Below are positions 9,362 through 18,649 of a stretch of 64,000 nt of DNA, in pieces. The stretch lies in NCBI RefSeq assembly GCF_015230015.1, contig NZ_JAAKZC010000011.1:1-64000 (forward strand), given 5' to 3'. The position numbers and the translations under genes were made by a program. How positions within the stretch are numbered: position 1 is the first letter of the stretch; each line of letters opens with the position of its first letter. A model generated the notes under the pieces. The model did not search any database and was not told where the DNA came from. It saw only the letters and a program-made list of their open reading frames with translations. Origin of the DNA: Campylobacter concisus (GTDB lineage: Bacteria; Campylobacterota; Campylobacteria; Campylobacterales; Campylobacteraceae).

Positions 9362-9820
9362 ATGAATGAAAATATATTAAGTAGTGAAATGGACGACTTT
9401 ATTCAGGACATTGAAGAAACAAAAAAACTTAGAGAAAATCTAGAAAAGCATAAGCTAGCTGCCGAAAAAAAATATCCATACGGTACTTATAACGATGAGA
9501 GCAGGGCGGTGGCAACTGCTATAACCTTTTTTCGTGATGAAACCACAAAAAAAAGTCTTGCAGATGTTGCACTTGAATTAAACCTTATGTATCCTAATCT
9601 TACCCCTTCTTTCAATGAGCAGGAGGTAAAAAATCTAAAATCTCTCTCGTATTTGCATGAGGATGGCAAGGACATTATAAATCTTGATAAGCGGATGGAT
9701 AACATAAATCACTTAGAAAAAGTTGATGAAAAAATGGAAAATAAAAATTCCAAAACTTCACTAGAAGACAAAAGTGATACAAAAAATACTGACAACAACG
9801 TAAAAATTAGAAAGCAGTAA
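9362..9820 (+). CDS. Hypothetical soluble protein
   Basis: 152 residues with a good ribosome binding site (AAGGAG). It is helical and charged, with a low-complexity Lys/Asn/Asp tail. It is separated from the previous gene by a 115-base AT-rich gap that could hold a promoter. No recognisable domain. Confidence 0.5.
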   Translation: MNENILSSEMDDFIQDIEETKKLRENLEKHKLAAEKKYPYGTYNDESRAVATAITFFRDETTKKSLADVALELNLMYPNLTPSFNEQEVKNLKSLSYLHEDGKDIINLDKRMDNINHLEKVDEKMENKNSKTSLEDKSDTKNTDNNVKIRKQ

Positions 9821-9890
9821 GTTTGTCCTTTAAATATAGATTGAAAAATTTTAAGTTAAAAATAAACTAAGAATATCTTTAAGACCTATT

Positions 9891-10016
9891 TTAATACGCT
9901 AGATGCAGATTTTTAGATAATGAGTGTTTGTATTTGGTGTATCCTGTCAATGTCTTAGCAAATTCGTTTATTAATTTATGTATAGGATCTAAAGTTACAT
10001 TAATATTTTTGCTCAT
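9891..10016 (-). CDS. Small hypothetical protein (41 residues)
   Basis: The frame begins MSKNINVTLDPIHKLINEF and its start overlaps the stop of the upstream gene (ATGA, 10013-10016), with AAGGA upstream. The coupling argues that it is translated. Its placement after a two-helix membrane protein parallels the 49-residue frame at 13280-13429. No function is assigned. Confidence 0.35.
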   Translation of the reverse strand: MSKNINVTLDPIHKLINEFAKTLTGYTKYKHSLSKNLHLAY

Positions 10017-10618
10017 GATTTTTCCTTAGAAAATTTGTTTTTGTTGTTTTTTGGCTTCTCTTTTGCGAGATCTTTTCTATTTAAAAACCATACTATAAAT
10101 AGAAAAAAGGCAGCTATTTTTAGAAATGCATAGATCGAATCCATACGTCTCTGCGGTATTTGTAGTTCATTTTCATAGCTATATTTAACGTAAACCTTGC
10201 CCATATCGTCTTCTAACTGCAAGATATCGTTACCTAATGGGATTACCTTGCTATATATAACCGCTCTTTTTCTTATGAGCGGTCTATATTTATCGTCGTC
10301 TCTACTATCTATGTAGTACGACATTACACTGCCGTCGTCTAACCTTAGTCTTAGCTTTCCGTCGCCTTTTAGATTGTAGTTTGCAGATTCTATTGTCCCT
10401 ACGTTTTTCGTGAGTTCGTTTAGTGGTTTAAAATCGCTATAAAAGATCATATCCTTAATGGTAAATATTATCAAAGTAAGGCACAAACCAACTATGGCCA
10501 TTAAAAAAGCTGAAAAGATACTTCTTAAAATAGAACCATTGCCGTAAAATCCCCTTTTTATAAAAACTACGTATAGATATGAATTTTTGATTTTTTCTTT
10601 GATTGTGCTTAGATTCAT
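10013..10618 (-). CDS. Two-helix membrane protein, DUF3592-like layout
   Basis: 201 residues. One membrane segment lies near residues 33-55 and another near 163-183. Between them is a periplasmic domain with a beta pattern (GTIESANYNLKGDGKLRLRLDDGS, then RAVIYSKVIPLGND). Two helices flanking such a domain recall DUF3592-type proteins. It is transcribed away from the next gene. Confidence 0.5.
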   Translation of the reverse strand: MNLSTIKEKIKNSYLYVVFIKRGFYGNGSILRSIFSAFLMAIVGLCLTLIIFTIKDMIFYSDFKPLNELTKNVGTIESANYNLKGDGKLRLRLDDGSVMSYYIDSRDDDKYRPLIRKRAVIYSKVIPLGNDILQLEDDMGKVYVKYSYENELQIPQRRMDSIYAFLKIAAFFLFIVWFLNRKDLAKEKPKNNKNKFSKEKS

Positions 10619-10750
10619 TCGGCTACCATATATAAATTTTTAAATTTCGCGCATTATACCTTCGCTAGCCTTGAAGCGTAATTAGTGCATATTTTTATAA
10701 ATTGTCTTTTGTACTTTATAAACTTAAGCCAACGTTTTGTTTAAGAAATT

Positions 10751-10756
10751 TATAAT
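10751..10756 (+). promoter_or_regulatory. -10 box for the gene at 10790
   Basis: TATAAT lies in an AT-rich divergent intergenic region with no clear -35, as is usual in Campylobacter. It precedes AAAGGA and the ATG at 10790. Confidence 0.5.
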
Positions 10757-10789
10757 AAGCCTTTTTATCTTAATCTTAAAGGAATAGAC

Positions 10790-11554
10790 ATGAAAGGAAC
10801 CGTATTAGCTCCTGGCATAATATTAAATGCTGATGATCAGCGTTTTACTTATCTACAAGAAGACGTGGCGTCTGTGGCAAAAGACGGAGATGCCATAGTT
10901 TTAAAACAAGGCGATGAGGTTGATTTTATCGCAGATGGACAAACTGCAAAACAAATCTATCTCACAAAAGCAAAATCCATGAATCTAAATTTAGATAACA
11001 TAAATTTTGATATTAAAAGCAATGATTTATCTACCATTAGAACGCTGGGATTAGCAGGTTCAGCTTTACCTATTTTGGGTATTATCCCTTTCATCGGATT
11101 TATCTTTTTTATCGCTGGATTTTTATGTATGTTGTTTGCTATATTTAAGCTATCAGATAAAGTCGGTAGTCCTACACTAAAGAAAAACTATATCTTATAT
11201 CTAGTTGTCGCGGTAGCATCGACTATCCTGATCTCAATCGGCGCGATAACTGGAGCATTAGGCTTTGCTGGTATGGGTTCTGGCTATGCAAATGCTGGTG
11301 GGACAGGCGCTATTTTTGGCGTCATTTTAGGCTTAGCGGGCGTTGTAGGTATGATTTATGCATTTTTCAAAGAATTTCAAGTCTATAACGAGCTTTCAAA
11401 CATATCTGGCGATAAATTTTTCCTCTACTATTTTATAGGTTCGGTTGTTGGTACTATTACTTTATTCATATTTATTGGTTATATATTGTTGATTGTGGCA
11501 TTTGTTTTACAAATCATCGCATGGTATAGATTGCAAGAGGTTAAAGCAGCTTAA
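10790..11554 (+). CDS. Multi-pass membrane protein with N-terminal beta domain
   Basis: 254 residues. The first 60 form a small beta-rich domain (MKGTVLAPGIILNADDQRF). A linker and five or so membrane segments between about 88 and 245 follow, with a Gly-rich loop. The C-terminal part resembles DUF996/Yip1-like inner-membrane proteins. It is monocistronic, with its own -10 box and terminator. The function is unknown. Confidence 0.6.
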   Translation: MKGTVLAPGIILNADDQRFTYLQEDVASVAKDGDAIVLKQGDEVDFIADGQTAKQIYLTKAKSMNLNLDNINFDIKSNDLSTIRTLGLAGSALPILGIIPFIGFIFFIAGFLCMLFAIFKLSDKVGSPTLKKNYILYLVVAVASTILISIGAITGALGFAGMGSGYANAGGTGAIFGVILGLAGVVGMIYAFFKEFQVYNELSNISGDKFFLYYFIGSVVGTITLFIFIGYILLIVAFVLQIIAWYRLQEVKAA

Positions 11555-11568
11555 AAACTTCAATCATA

Positions 11569-11606
11569 AATCGGACAAGAATTTTCTGGTCCGATTTTCT
11601 TTCTTT
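11569..11606 (+). terminator. Rho-independent terminator
   Basis: An 8-bp stem (AATCGGAC with GTCCGATT) closes a 12-base loop and runs into TTCTTTCTTT, 15 bases after the stop of the 10790 gene. Confidence 0.75.
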
Positions 11607-11860
11607 ATGCAACACAAAACTCGTATTTAATTGATATTAGTAAAACTAACACTAAGGGATGGTGCCTTGTGTATAGTAAGTTTGCAGTATAAAATTTGCT
11701 AAACACTTATGCTAAACCTATTAACGCTAATGCACTAAAGGTTAAAAAAGTAGAGATGGTATCGTATGATAATGAATAGGAGTAAATTTTAAAGCATGAG
11801 TTTTAAGACTATTCTTATATCTTATTTAGTATTATCTTAGGTATTAAATAAAGGATAAAA
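11607..11860. other. Intergenic region with a possible decayed coding remnant
   Basis: No intact gene is seen. A plus-strand frame reads as short plausible peptide pieces (TNTKGWCLVYSKFAV, then AKPINANALKVKKVEMVSYDN) broken by stops, so this may be a decayed gene. Its 3' part presumably holds the promoter of the antitoxin gene. Confidence 0.3.
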
Positions 11861-12112
11861 ATGCAAACTATACAAGCAAATTTTACAGCTAGCATAAGCG
11901 AGCTAAAAAAGTCTCCAGCTCAAATTTTAAAACAAGCCGGAGATAATGTCGTAGCTATACTAAATCACAATGTCCCTAGCGCATATCTAGTACCTAGCGC
12001 TGTCTATGAAAAGATGACAGAGATAATAGAAGAGTATCATCTAAGCAAAGCAGTAGATACTGCTCTAGTAAGTGGTGAAAAACCAGTAAAAGTAAGTCTA
12101 GATGAGCTATGA
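11861..12112 (+). CDS. Phd/YefM (StbD-like) antitoxin
   Basis: 83 residues. The N-terminal beta-alpha pattern (QTIQANFTASISELKKSPAQILKQAGDN and then VAILNHNVPSAYLVP) is the DNA-binding fold of the Phd/YefM/StbD family. The acidic C-terminus would wrap the toxin. In the family it represses its own operon and neutralises a RelE/StbE-type mRNA interferase. AAAGGA precedes the ATG. Its toxin partner, overlapping by 11 bases, is truncated here, so the antitoxin is now an orphan. Confidence 0.75.
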   Translation: MQTIQANFTASISELKKSPAQILKQAGDNVVAILNHNVPSAYLVPSAVYEKMTEIIEEYHLSKAVDTALVSGEKPVKVSLDEL

Positions 12113-12212
12113 GTTAGAGTTCTTGCCAAGTGCTTTAAAAGAGTGGCAAAAGCTTGACAAAAAATTTAAAATATTTACTATTCAAATTTACAACTACGTC
12201 ACAAATCTCTAA
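12102..12212 (+). pseudogene. Truncated RelE/StbE-type toxin
   Basis: The frame starts MSYELEFLPSALKEWQKLD, a typical RelE/StbE N-terminus, and is joined after about 20 residues to unrelated sequence that stops at 12210-12212. The joined sequence resembles the gene at 13006-13287 read in reverse, so a recombination broke the toxin. A RelE-type toxin needs about 90 residues and its C-terminal catalytic residues, so this product cannot be active. Confidence 0.7.
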
Positions 12213-12250
12213 AATTTAAAAATATTTCCATTTTGCATAAGGATTAAAAA
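12166..12250 (-). pseudogene. Third, short remnant of the 93-residue membrane protein family
   Basis: The DNA resembles part of the gene at 13006-13287: a matching run of AAATATTT, TTCAAATTT, CGTC/GCAAATC, TAAAATTTAAAAAT and TTTGCATAAG in the same order. A second, longer decayed copy lies at 16060-16350. From here to 12436 no gene is seen, only AT-rich sequence. Confidence 0.5.
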
Positions 12251-12436
12251 GTCTTATATTTTATATATTTATCCATGCGTAAAGATTAATAAACATAGCA
12301 AAAAACAAGTAAATATAAAAAATACAAGTCGCATTTAAATTCTTTACGCGGATTTTATGTTTATTGTTATCCTATATGTTTCCTTGCTTAGTTCTTTTAA
12401 AATTTTATAGGGCTTTCTTTGGGTATTTTTTTAAGT

Positions 12437-12997
12437 TCAAAATACGTTACGATAGTTTGAACCTATCGAGCCAGAGGTAAGGTCTATTTTTCCATTTCCG
12501 TTTAGGTCTAGGATTAGGGGGTCGTAGATTTGGATAGATATGCTATCGTTATATCGGTTAGTTTGTAATATATAGTCTGCTAAGTCTTGGCTGATGCCGC
12601 CGTTTGGGTCGTCTACTAACATATCGCGGAGGTCGTTTATGGTCGGTATTGGTTGGTCAAGCATGCTTGTTATCATTTCTTTCCAGCCTGAAACTCCCGC
12701 AATTACATTAATTGCTTTTCCAAATTTAACCAGAGATTGCCCTATTATATAAGTTCTTTTATCGCCAGTTACACTCAAAAGAGAACCCAATGCAATAAAG
12801 CCATCACTACTTAGATATGCATAATCCCTCCATGTATCTGTTCCATTGTGAATTTTTTCAACTACAACGGCAAAATCAGCTGTCATGGCTCCTTTTGCAG
12901 CTAAAAACTCGGTTAAGTATTTTATCCTATCTTTTGGCATTATACCTATTGCAAATTGTGCATAGTTTGCCATATCTCTAAGTGTTTCTGTCGTCAT
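12437..12997 (-). pseudogene. Truncated RTX-like/calcium-binding secreted protein
   Basis: 186 residues ending shortly after a YDPLILDLNGNGKIDL motif. That motif normally opens the EF-hand-like C-terminal part of large type I-secreted proteins, with hundreds of further residues. A matching motif occurs in the 14.5-15.5 kb remnant. The frame stops 11 residues later, so the C-terminus with its secretion signal is missing. It belonged to the type I secretion locus whose exporter genes are also broken. Confidence 0.6.
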
Positions 12998-13005
12998 GTT
13001 TTATC

Positions 13006-13287
13006 CTATGAAAATGTTATTAAAATTAAGCCTACAAGCACGCCTAATATTCCAATATAAAAAGCCCCATATAGCAAGGCATTCATCAAAACTATTAACC
13101 ATCCAACAAATTTCCACCAAAAATTTTTAAAATATTTGGTGTTCAAATTTGCTATACTTCGTCGCAAATCCCTAAAATTTAAAAATTGATCCTTAATAGA
13201 TCTATTCCCACTTTGCATAAGTGTTAAAAAACCTATACAGGCTATTGCCGCGGATAGCTTAATTATATTAAAGGCTACATCATTCAT
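13006..13287 (-). CDS. Small two-helix membrane protein
   Basis: 93 residues with membrane segments near residues 8-25 and 60-92. Its start overlaps the stop of the 49-residue gene upstream, and the RTX-like fragment follows after 8 bases. Size, two helices and position next to a polymorphic secreted protein could suit an immunity protein, but this is inference. Two decayed copies of it exist in the window. Confidence 0.45.
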   Translation of the reverse strand: MNDVAFNIIKLSAAIACIGFLTLMQSGNRSIKDQFLNFRDLRRSIANLNTKYFKNFWWKFVGWLIVLMNALLYGAFYIGILGVLVGLILITFS

Positions 13288-13429
13288 TTATGAAGCCCCA
13301 ATAGAAGTTTCTAACTGTTTGTGCGTATTCTCTAGTTTCTTTTATGTGAGCCTCAATATCTAATGGTGCTTTTCCGTCTTTTTCTGTAATAGGGATTGGA
13401 CCCGAAAACTGTTTATCAATTTTACTCAT
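13280..13429 (-). CDS. Small hypothetical protein (49 residues)
   Basis: The frame begins MSKIDKQFSGPIPITEKDGK and overlaps both neighbours (the stop of the upstream 145-residue gene and the start of the 93-residue gene). GGAGAAA lies upstream. The chained overlaps argue for real translation. No domain is recognised. Confidence 0.45.
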   Translation of the reverse strand: MSKIDKQFSGPIPITEKDGKAPLDIEAHIKETREYAQTVRNFYWGFINE

Positions 13430-13859
13430 GATTTTCTCCTTTATATTTTCTTAGAACAAAAAGATTTGCTATTAAAGCATAAATATTTAACAATAATGAT
13501 ACTCCGAATTTGCTTATAACCGATGATAATAAAATTAAATGAGCACTAAATATCGGTATAGCAAACATATATATAGAAATCCATTTTATAATGAAAATAA
13601 AATTATCATATCGTTTTATTTCAGCAAAGCGATAAATTAAATAATTTAATATAAAAAAGAATAAAAACAAATAAAATAACACTAAGACTGAAATAGTAAA
13701 AAAAGGGAATGCTAACGCAGCATCATTTTCAGCAACATCGTCCTTAAAAGAAATATCTAAATTTAACTCAAGTGTGATATAGAATAAACAAAAAATTGAG
13801 ATCATTAAAATTACAAAATAAATAGAGTTTATAAGAGACTTAAAAAATATGTTATGCAT
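13422..13859 (-). CDS. Four-helix membrane protein
   Basis: 145 residues with four membrane segments and almost no soluble part. It heads a chain of overlapping minus-strand genes that runs through the 49- and 93-residue proteins into the RTX-like fragment. The function is not recognised; an immunity-type membrane protein is one possibility. Confidence 0.45.
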   Translation of the reverse strand: MHNIFFKSLINSIYFVILMISIFCLFYITLELNLDISFKDDVAENDAALAFPFFTISVLVLFYLFLFFFILNYLIYRFAEIKRYDNFIFIIKWISIYMFAIPIFSAHLILLSSVISKFGVSLLLNIYALIANLFVLRKYKGENHE

Positions 13860-14111
13860 ATAAATTTTTCCTTGATTCTAAAATTTATAGCTTTTGAAAT
13901 AATCTTATACTTCTCAGTAGCTACTATCGGTTCCTTATCATAACCTCTCATAAAATTTTCCCATTTTTGAAAAAAATATTCGACTGCATTCTATCTTTTT
14001 ATTCTTGGCATATATTAAAATTTAAAAATTATTTAGCCTTTCCAAATTTCAAGCCCATTGCTAGGTAGAATTTTGAAAGTCAACGTTACCGAACTGTGTT
14101 AAATTTCAAAT
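13860..14111 (-). other. Remnant sequence
   Basis: A minus-strand frame (from the ATG at about 13951: MRGYDKEPIVATEKYKIISK) runs into the four-helix gene and looks like the 3' end of a decayed gene. Nothing intact is visible. Confidence 0.3.
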
Positions 14112-14325
14112 CTACTTCGTTTTCTTTACGGTATCTTTACTAGTCGTTGCATTGGCGTCGATATAGCCCATCCGGGCGAGCTTTTCTTATTGCGGGACCT
14201 GCCGCTTCCGCTTCCGCCGCCGTGTTCTACGAGCACGGTTGCGGCGTATTGCGGTTTGTCGTACGGTCCAAAGCTCGTCATCCAAGCATGCGAGCGATGG
14301 AAGTAGTCCATATAGTCTCTTTTAT
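14112..14325 (-). pseudogene. C-terminal fragment of penicillin-binding protein 2
   Basis: The frame reads [20 protein letters not shown] and then KPQYAATVLVEHGGGSGSG. This is the characteristic PBP2 (MrdA) C-terminal signature, in which the SHAW/EHG region ends the transpeptidase domain. A frameshift follows, and the natural tail (MGYIDANATTSKDTVKKTK, stop at 14112) continues in another frame. The N-terminal roughly 90% of PBP2 is absent and the fragment is fused directly to RTX-like sequence. It is a recombination scar and no protein can function from it. Confidence 0.75.
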
Positions 14326-15492
14326 TAGCTTTTTGGTGGTCTGCGAGATATCCATGGCCTGTGCGGTGCCGTTTGTTTTAGTATAGCTTCCTTTTAGGGT
14401 TAGGGTATTATTATCTCCCAGGTCTTGGTTTACTTCGTTATAGTTTAAATTTAAGCTTTTTATATTTAATTCGTCTAGCGTTCTTAGTTCGTTTATTTGG
14501 GATACGCCGTCTTTATTTATATCTTGCTAAATTCTTAGTTTATTAAAGTCTTTATCATTTATATCTATTATTCCGTCTTTATTGCTATCTAGATTGGCTA
14601 AGGCTTCGTAGCCGTGTTTGGCCAGTCTTTGATTGCCATCTTTATCTTTTATCTGAGTAAAATTTCCAAACAGTTCGCCGCCGTCGTCTATCTTGCCGTT
14701 GCCGTTACGATCGTAGACTAAAATTCCATCCTCTTTGCTGACCCAAGATGATTTGTGAGATACTCCGTCACCGTTATGATCGAAGTAGGCTCCGCCGTTA
14801 GGTGCAGGGCTGATACCGATCTTGCCGTCCCCGTTGAGATCAAGGGCGAGGGGGTCGTAGATGGAGATAGATGTAGAGGGGGCAATGTAGCTTTTATAAA
14901 ATTCACGGGTTTCGCCTAATAATTTTTTCCAAGCGCTAAAATAGTCTTTGGTATCACCCCAAATTTGCGATAATGCGGTTTGCGAATAGTATTTTACTAC
15001 ATCATCGTAGTTTCCATAAAAGTCTAAAATTTTATCCCAAGAATTTCCAATAATATCAAATTTACCTGTCTCCTCTAGCTTTTGAAGCATGTCATAAATT
15101 TCTTTAATTCCTTTTGTTTCTAATAACTCATGTACTTTAGAATCTACTTTGGCTGTACCAATAGTAAGGGAGTCGAATATATTGCCCTGAATATTCTTAC
15201 CAAAAATACCTCCTATAAAATACAACGGTTGTTCTTTAAATTCTTTTAAGAGACTTTTTCCTACAAGTTTAGCAGTTTTGGGATTACCAAGCATATTCAA
15301 TATTAAATTTACTTCATTTTTTGCTTGCATACGATAATAGTTTTCGGTGCCGAGTTGCAAATCCCTCATGCCAGAAGCTCTTGCAATAAAATCGCCTATC
15401 GCATATGGTGCTTTTACTAAAGTATCAAAAGCACCATTCCCAAAATCTTTGATATTCTTAATTATATCAATAAAAAGACTTTTGTTTTCCAT
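14326..15492 (-). pseudogene. RTX-like/EF-hand secreted protein remnant with an internal stop
   Basis: The first 321 residues (14527-15492) run from MENKSLFIDIIKNIKDFGNG to a calcium-binding tract: YDPLALDLNGDGKI, DHNGDG, DRNGNGKIDDGGELFGN and DSNKDGIIDINDKDF. TAG at 14527-14529 falls exactly where the conserved Trp of the LRIWQD motif is expected. The same frame continues past it ([20 protein letters not shown]) until it meets the PBP2 fragment. A single nonsense change plus a 3' truncation therefore inactivated a type I-secreted protein. Confidence 0.65.
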
Positions 15493-15511
15493 TATTTTAT
15501 CCTTGTCATGT

Positions 15512-15910
15512 TTATTGTTTTCTGTACGGAAAAAAAATTACAAAAATAGCTGCCACACCTACGCAAAATAAAATGGCTATAGCTCCGGTAATCAACGGCT
15601 CATCATATCTTTGCGAAAGATAGTAAAATATAAAAAATCCGCAGAGCAATATTGCGATATCCAATATATCAATATCTGTCGCAAGAGCTAAAACTAAATA
15701 CATAGAAACTCCGCACAATAATTTTGTACCAAGATCGGCATCTAAGTATAAAAGAAAACCAAAAAGTATTATCAAAAATGAACAAATATGGATAGTGCAT
15801 AAAAATTTTTTTGACTTTTTATACACACTGCCGCATCTTGGGCATCTTAGCGTTTTCATCGGCTTTTTGGTAAGTTTTTTACCGCAATCACACTGTATGT
15901 AATAGCTCAT
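15512..15910 (-). CDS. Zinc-ribbon membrane protein
   Basis: 132 residues from the ATG at 15910 (GGAAGG upstream); an in-frame ATG at 15928 is less well placed. An N-terminal zinc ribbon (CDCGKKL, then CPRCGSVYKK) is followed by three or four membrane segments. It lies immediately upstream of the RTX-like remnant. The role is unknown; it could be an immunity or accessory protein. Confidence 0.55.
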   Translation of the reverse strand: MSYYIQCDCGKKLTKKPMKTLRCPRCGSVYKKSKKFLCTIHICSFLIILFGFLLYLDADLGTKLLCGVSMYLVLALATDIDILDIAILLCGFFIFYYLSQRYDEPLITGAIAILFCVGVAAIFVIFFPYRKQ

Positions 15911-15936
15911 ATACCTTCCTGTTTTCATACCACCAC

Positions 15937-16002
15937 TTAGACTATCGTTTTCCGCGTTATCGTTTCTAAATTCTCGCTACTTTTCGTTGCGCCGCTATCC
16001 AT
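15937..16002 (-). CDS. Possible 21-residue peptide
   Basis: The frame starts MDSGATKSSENLETITRK and has a strong ribosome binding site (AGGAGAAG). It is probably the surviving 5' end of a larger gene rather than a functional peptide. Confidence 0.25.
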   Translation of the reverse strand: MDSGATKSSENLETITRKTIV

Positions 16003-16059
16003 AATCTTCTCCTAAAAAAATATTCTTAAAATCGTACTTACGATCAGTCCTAATCTGTC

Positions 16060-16350
16060 GTCATATTTTATCCTAAAAAATGTTATTAAAGTTAAGCCTA
16101 CAAGCATACCTAATATCCCAAATATAAAAATCTCATATAGTAAGGCATTCATCAAAAATGTTAACCATTCAAGAAAATTTCCACTAAAAATTTTTAAAAT
16201 ATTTGCTATCTAAATTTACATCTTAGTCGCAAATATTTAAAATTTAAAAATTAATCCTTAGTAGATCTATTCCTACTTTGCATAAGTGTTAAAAACCTAT
16301 ACAAGCTATTGTTGTGGATAGCTTAATTATATTAAAGTCTATATCATTTA
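16060..16350 (-). pseudogene. Decayed copy of the 93-residue membrane protein gene
   Basis: The sequence matches 13000-13290 over its whole length with many substitutions and internal stops. Even the junction with the next gene (start codon plus ACGACAGA) is preserved before it dies in TAG. The duplication therefore included the gene pair boundary. Confidence 0.7.
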
Positions 16351-16653
16351 CTTATGAAACTTCACTGTCATACTTGGATTAAAAAAATGCTTTATTTTAA
16401 TTTCGACCTTCTCATAAATATTTCTTATTACCATCTTTTTTTCATTGGGCATATCTTTGTAGCAAGTTTCAGGCTTTTCTTTTTTGTATTTTTCATATGT
16501 ATAAATCAATTCTCCATCTTCTAAATTTAAGATAACTTTTTATAAATTTCTGTATATAACACCATTAAGTTCAGAAAAACTTTTATTTACCAAATTTGTT
16601 TGATATTTAAAATTATTACTTTTAAAGTAGTCAAATACCTCTTTTTGTGTCAT
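16348..16653 (-). pseudogene. Decayed small hypothetical gene
   Basis: A frame starting MTQKEVFDYFKSNNFKYQTN is interrupted by TAA at 16540-16542. It resumes without shift for 63 residues (KVILNLEDGELIYTYEKYKK) to the stop at 16348. The family is not recognised. The 244 bases up to the next gene contain only AT-rich sequence and possibly a promoter. Confidence 0.4.
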
Positions 16654-16897
16654 GTTTTTTAATCAATATATAAATATTAATTTTTGATTTTACCTTTAAT
16701 CGCCTCTAGGTTCATCGGCTGCCCCTATTAAATTTTAATTTACGCATTTTACCCACAATACTCTTAAACTATATTTAAGTTGTAATAAGTATATTGTTTA
16801 AAAATATTATTGGTTATTAGATATTTTTTAATGCTTTATTAAGAGCCGTTGTGATTAAATTTAAATCTAAATTTTAGGGTAGTATAGGAAGTGCATT

Positions 16898-18297
16898 TTG
16901 CGAGAGATGGTTTTTTTGTTTTTTATAACATGCGTGTTTAGTATTTCCTTATATGCTAAATCCGTATCATTTACATCTTTATCTAAAAATATAGAATCTA
17001 CAAATCCATCTATTATATATTCTAGGCTTCAAACTCTATTGGCAAATGAGGAAATAAATTCTGCTAAATCGAATCTATATCCAAAGCTTACTTTAAGCGC
17101 TAATAGTGAGTATACTAAAAATATATAGATACCAGAAGCTACTATATAAATGATGAAAACTTTGTAAGTTCTACCGGATTTGCAAGCTCGGTATCTTTAA
17201 AGCTAAACTACGAGTTATATAAATTTGGAGCAAATGCCTTAAACATAGATACGGCCAGTTATAAAAAACAAAGCCTAAGCTATAAAGAGTGTGTAACGCT
17301 AAATGAGGCTAAACTAAGACTGCTTGAACTATATTATAATCTACTAGATAGCAAAAATAAACTAAATTCCCACAATAACCTAAAACAAATTAATAAAGAA
17401 ATCTACGAAACATCCAAACGCCTCTATGAAAACGGAGACCATACAAAAACGGCAATGACAAATAGCGCCATAAGACTGGTCGAGATAGAAGACAATATAG
17501 CAAGCCTAAATAAGCAGATAAAAAACCTACTTAGCGAGATATCAAATTTAAGCGGAGAGGATATCTATATAGAAGATGAGATAATGCCTTTTAGTAGCGA
17601 GGATATTGGTCAAACTGGCATAATAGATCAAGCTAGTCAAACCAACTCTTTAAGTCAGGTTCCTAGCATTTTGCCTAAAAATTTAAGTTCAGATAGATTA
17701 ATTTCTCACCCCCTACCTTCCTTTGAGCAAACCTCCGAGGCTAAAGAGTTAAACGCCCTAATTCTCTCTAAACAAAGCGCTCTTGAATCAAAAAAGAAAT
17801 AGTATTATCCAGCATTTTATCTATACGCTAAGTACGACTTTTACGGAGACGATAGAGATAACTTTCACCGCTCTTGGGACGATACGCAACGAAACGGGTA
17901 CAGGATAGGCCTTAGTATGGTTTATAATCTCTTCGACGGCTTTAATAGAGAAGCAGGCATACAAAGCGCCTTTATTGAACTGCTTTTAGCCAAAGAGCAG
18001 TTTAACGAAGCAAAAAGGCGGTACGAAAAAGAGACTAGAAATATAAACGATGATTTGCATTCAAATTTAGAAAAGCTAAAAACTACTTCGGAGCTAACCT
18101 CTTATTCCAAAGAGCTTTTAGATATGCAAGAAAGGCTAAATTTAAACTCGCAGGCCGATAAACTAAGCGTACTTGAAAGCAAGGTTAAATTTAACGAAAA
18201 TCTCATCAAAAACGAAGAGGCGTTGCTACAAGCAAATATGCTTGTGGTAAAACGCTTTTTAATAAACGAAAAGAGCGTAGATTGCAAAGCGCTTTAA
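16898..18297 (+). pseudogene. TolC-like outer-membrane channel of a type I secretion system, broken
   Basis: A signal peptide starts at 16898 and is followed by the alpha-hairpin pattern of TolC/outer-membrane efflux proteins (PKLTLSANSEYTK, NYELYKFGANALNID, LELYYNLLDSKNKL, PAFYLYAKYDFYGD, GLSMVYNLFDGFNRE). Two lesions break it. A -1 frameshift lies near 17125 (the frame ends at 17128 and continues in the neighbouring frame with DTRSYYIND). An in-frame TAG at 17800-17802 precedes YYPAFYLY. It was the export channel for the RTX-like proteins. Confidence 0.8.
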
Positions 18298-18641
18298 GAA
18301 GCCTAGAGATAGTTGGAGCTCTAAATAACATTAGGATAGATAGCAGAGCCATCATAAGAGACTACGCTTTAAACACTACCCCAAGCTTTGAAGAGCTTAT
18401 AAGAATAGCAAAAGACAAGGGCTTTAAGGCTAAGATTAAACATTTAACCGTTAAAAATTTAGTCTCCTACCCGCTACCCTGCATAGTTAGGGATAAAAAC
18501 GGAGTTTATTTTAATATCCTAAAAGTCGATACCTCTAAAAACGAAGTCTTAATCTTTAAAGACAAAAACGAACCTTACGCTATCAAATTTGAAGAGCTGC
18601 TTAATATCCTAAATCCAAATCTCAAAAAGATAAAAGCTTAG
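18282..18641 (+). pseudogene. N-terminal C39-like domain of a type I secretion ABC transporter, truncated
   Basis: 119 residues that match the degenerate peptidase (C39-like) domain found at the N-terminus of RTX-exporting ABC transporters: TPSFEELIRIAKDKGFKAK, then YPLPCIVRDKNGVYFNIL. No catalytic Cys is present at the start, as expected for the C39-like class. The membrane and ATPase domains (about 580 residues) are missing and the tyrosine recombinase begins 9 bases after the stop. Insertion or deletion at this point removed the exporter. Confidence 0.75.
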
Positions 18642-18649
18642 GTGAGATC

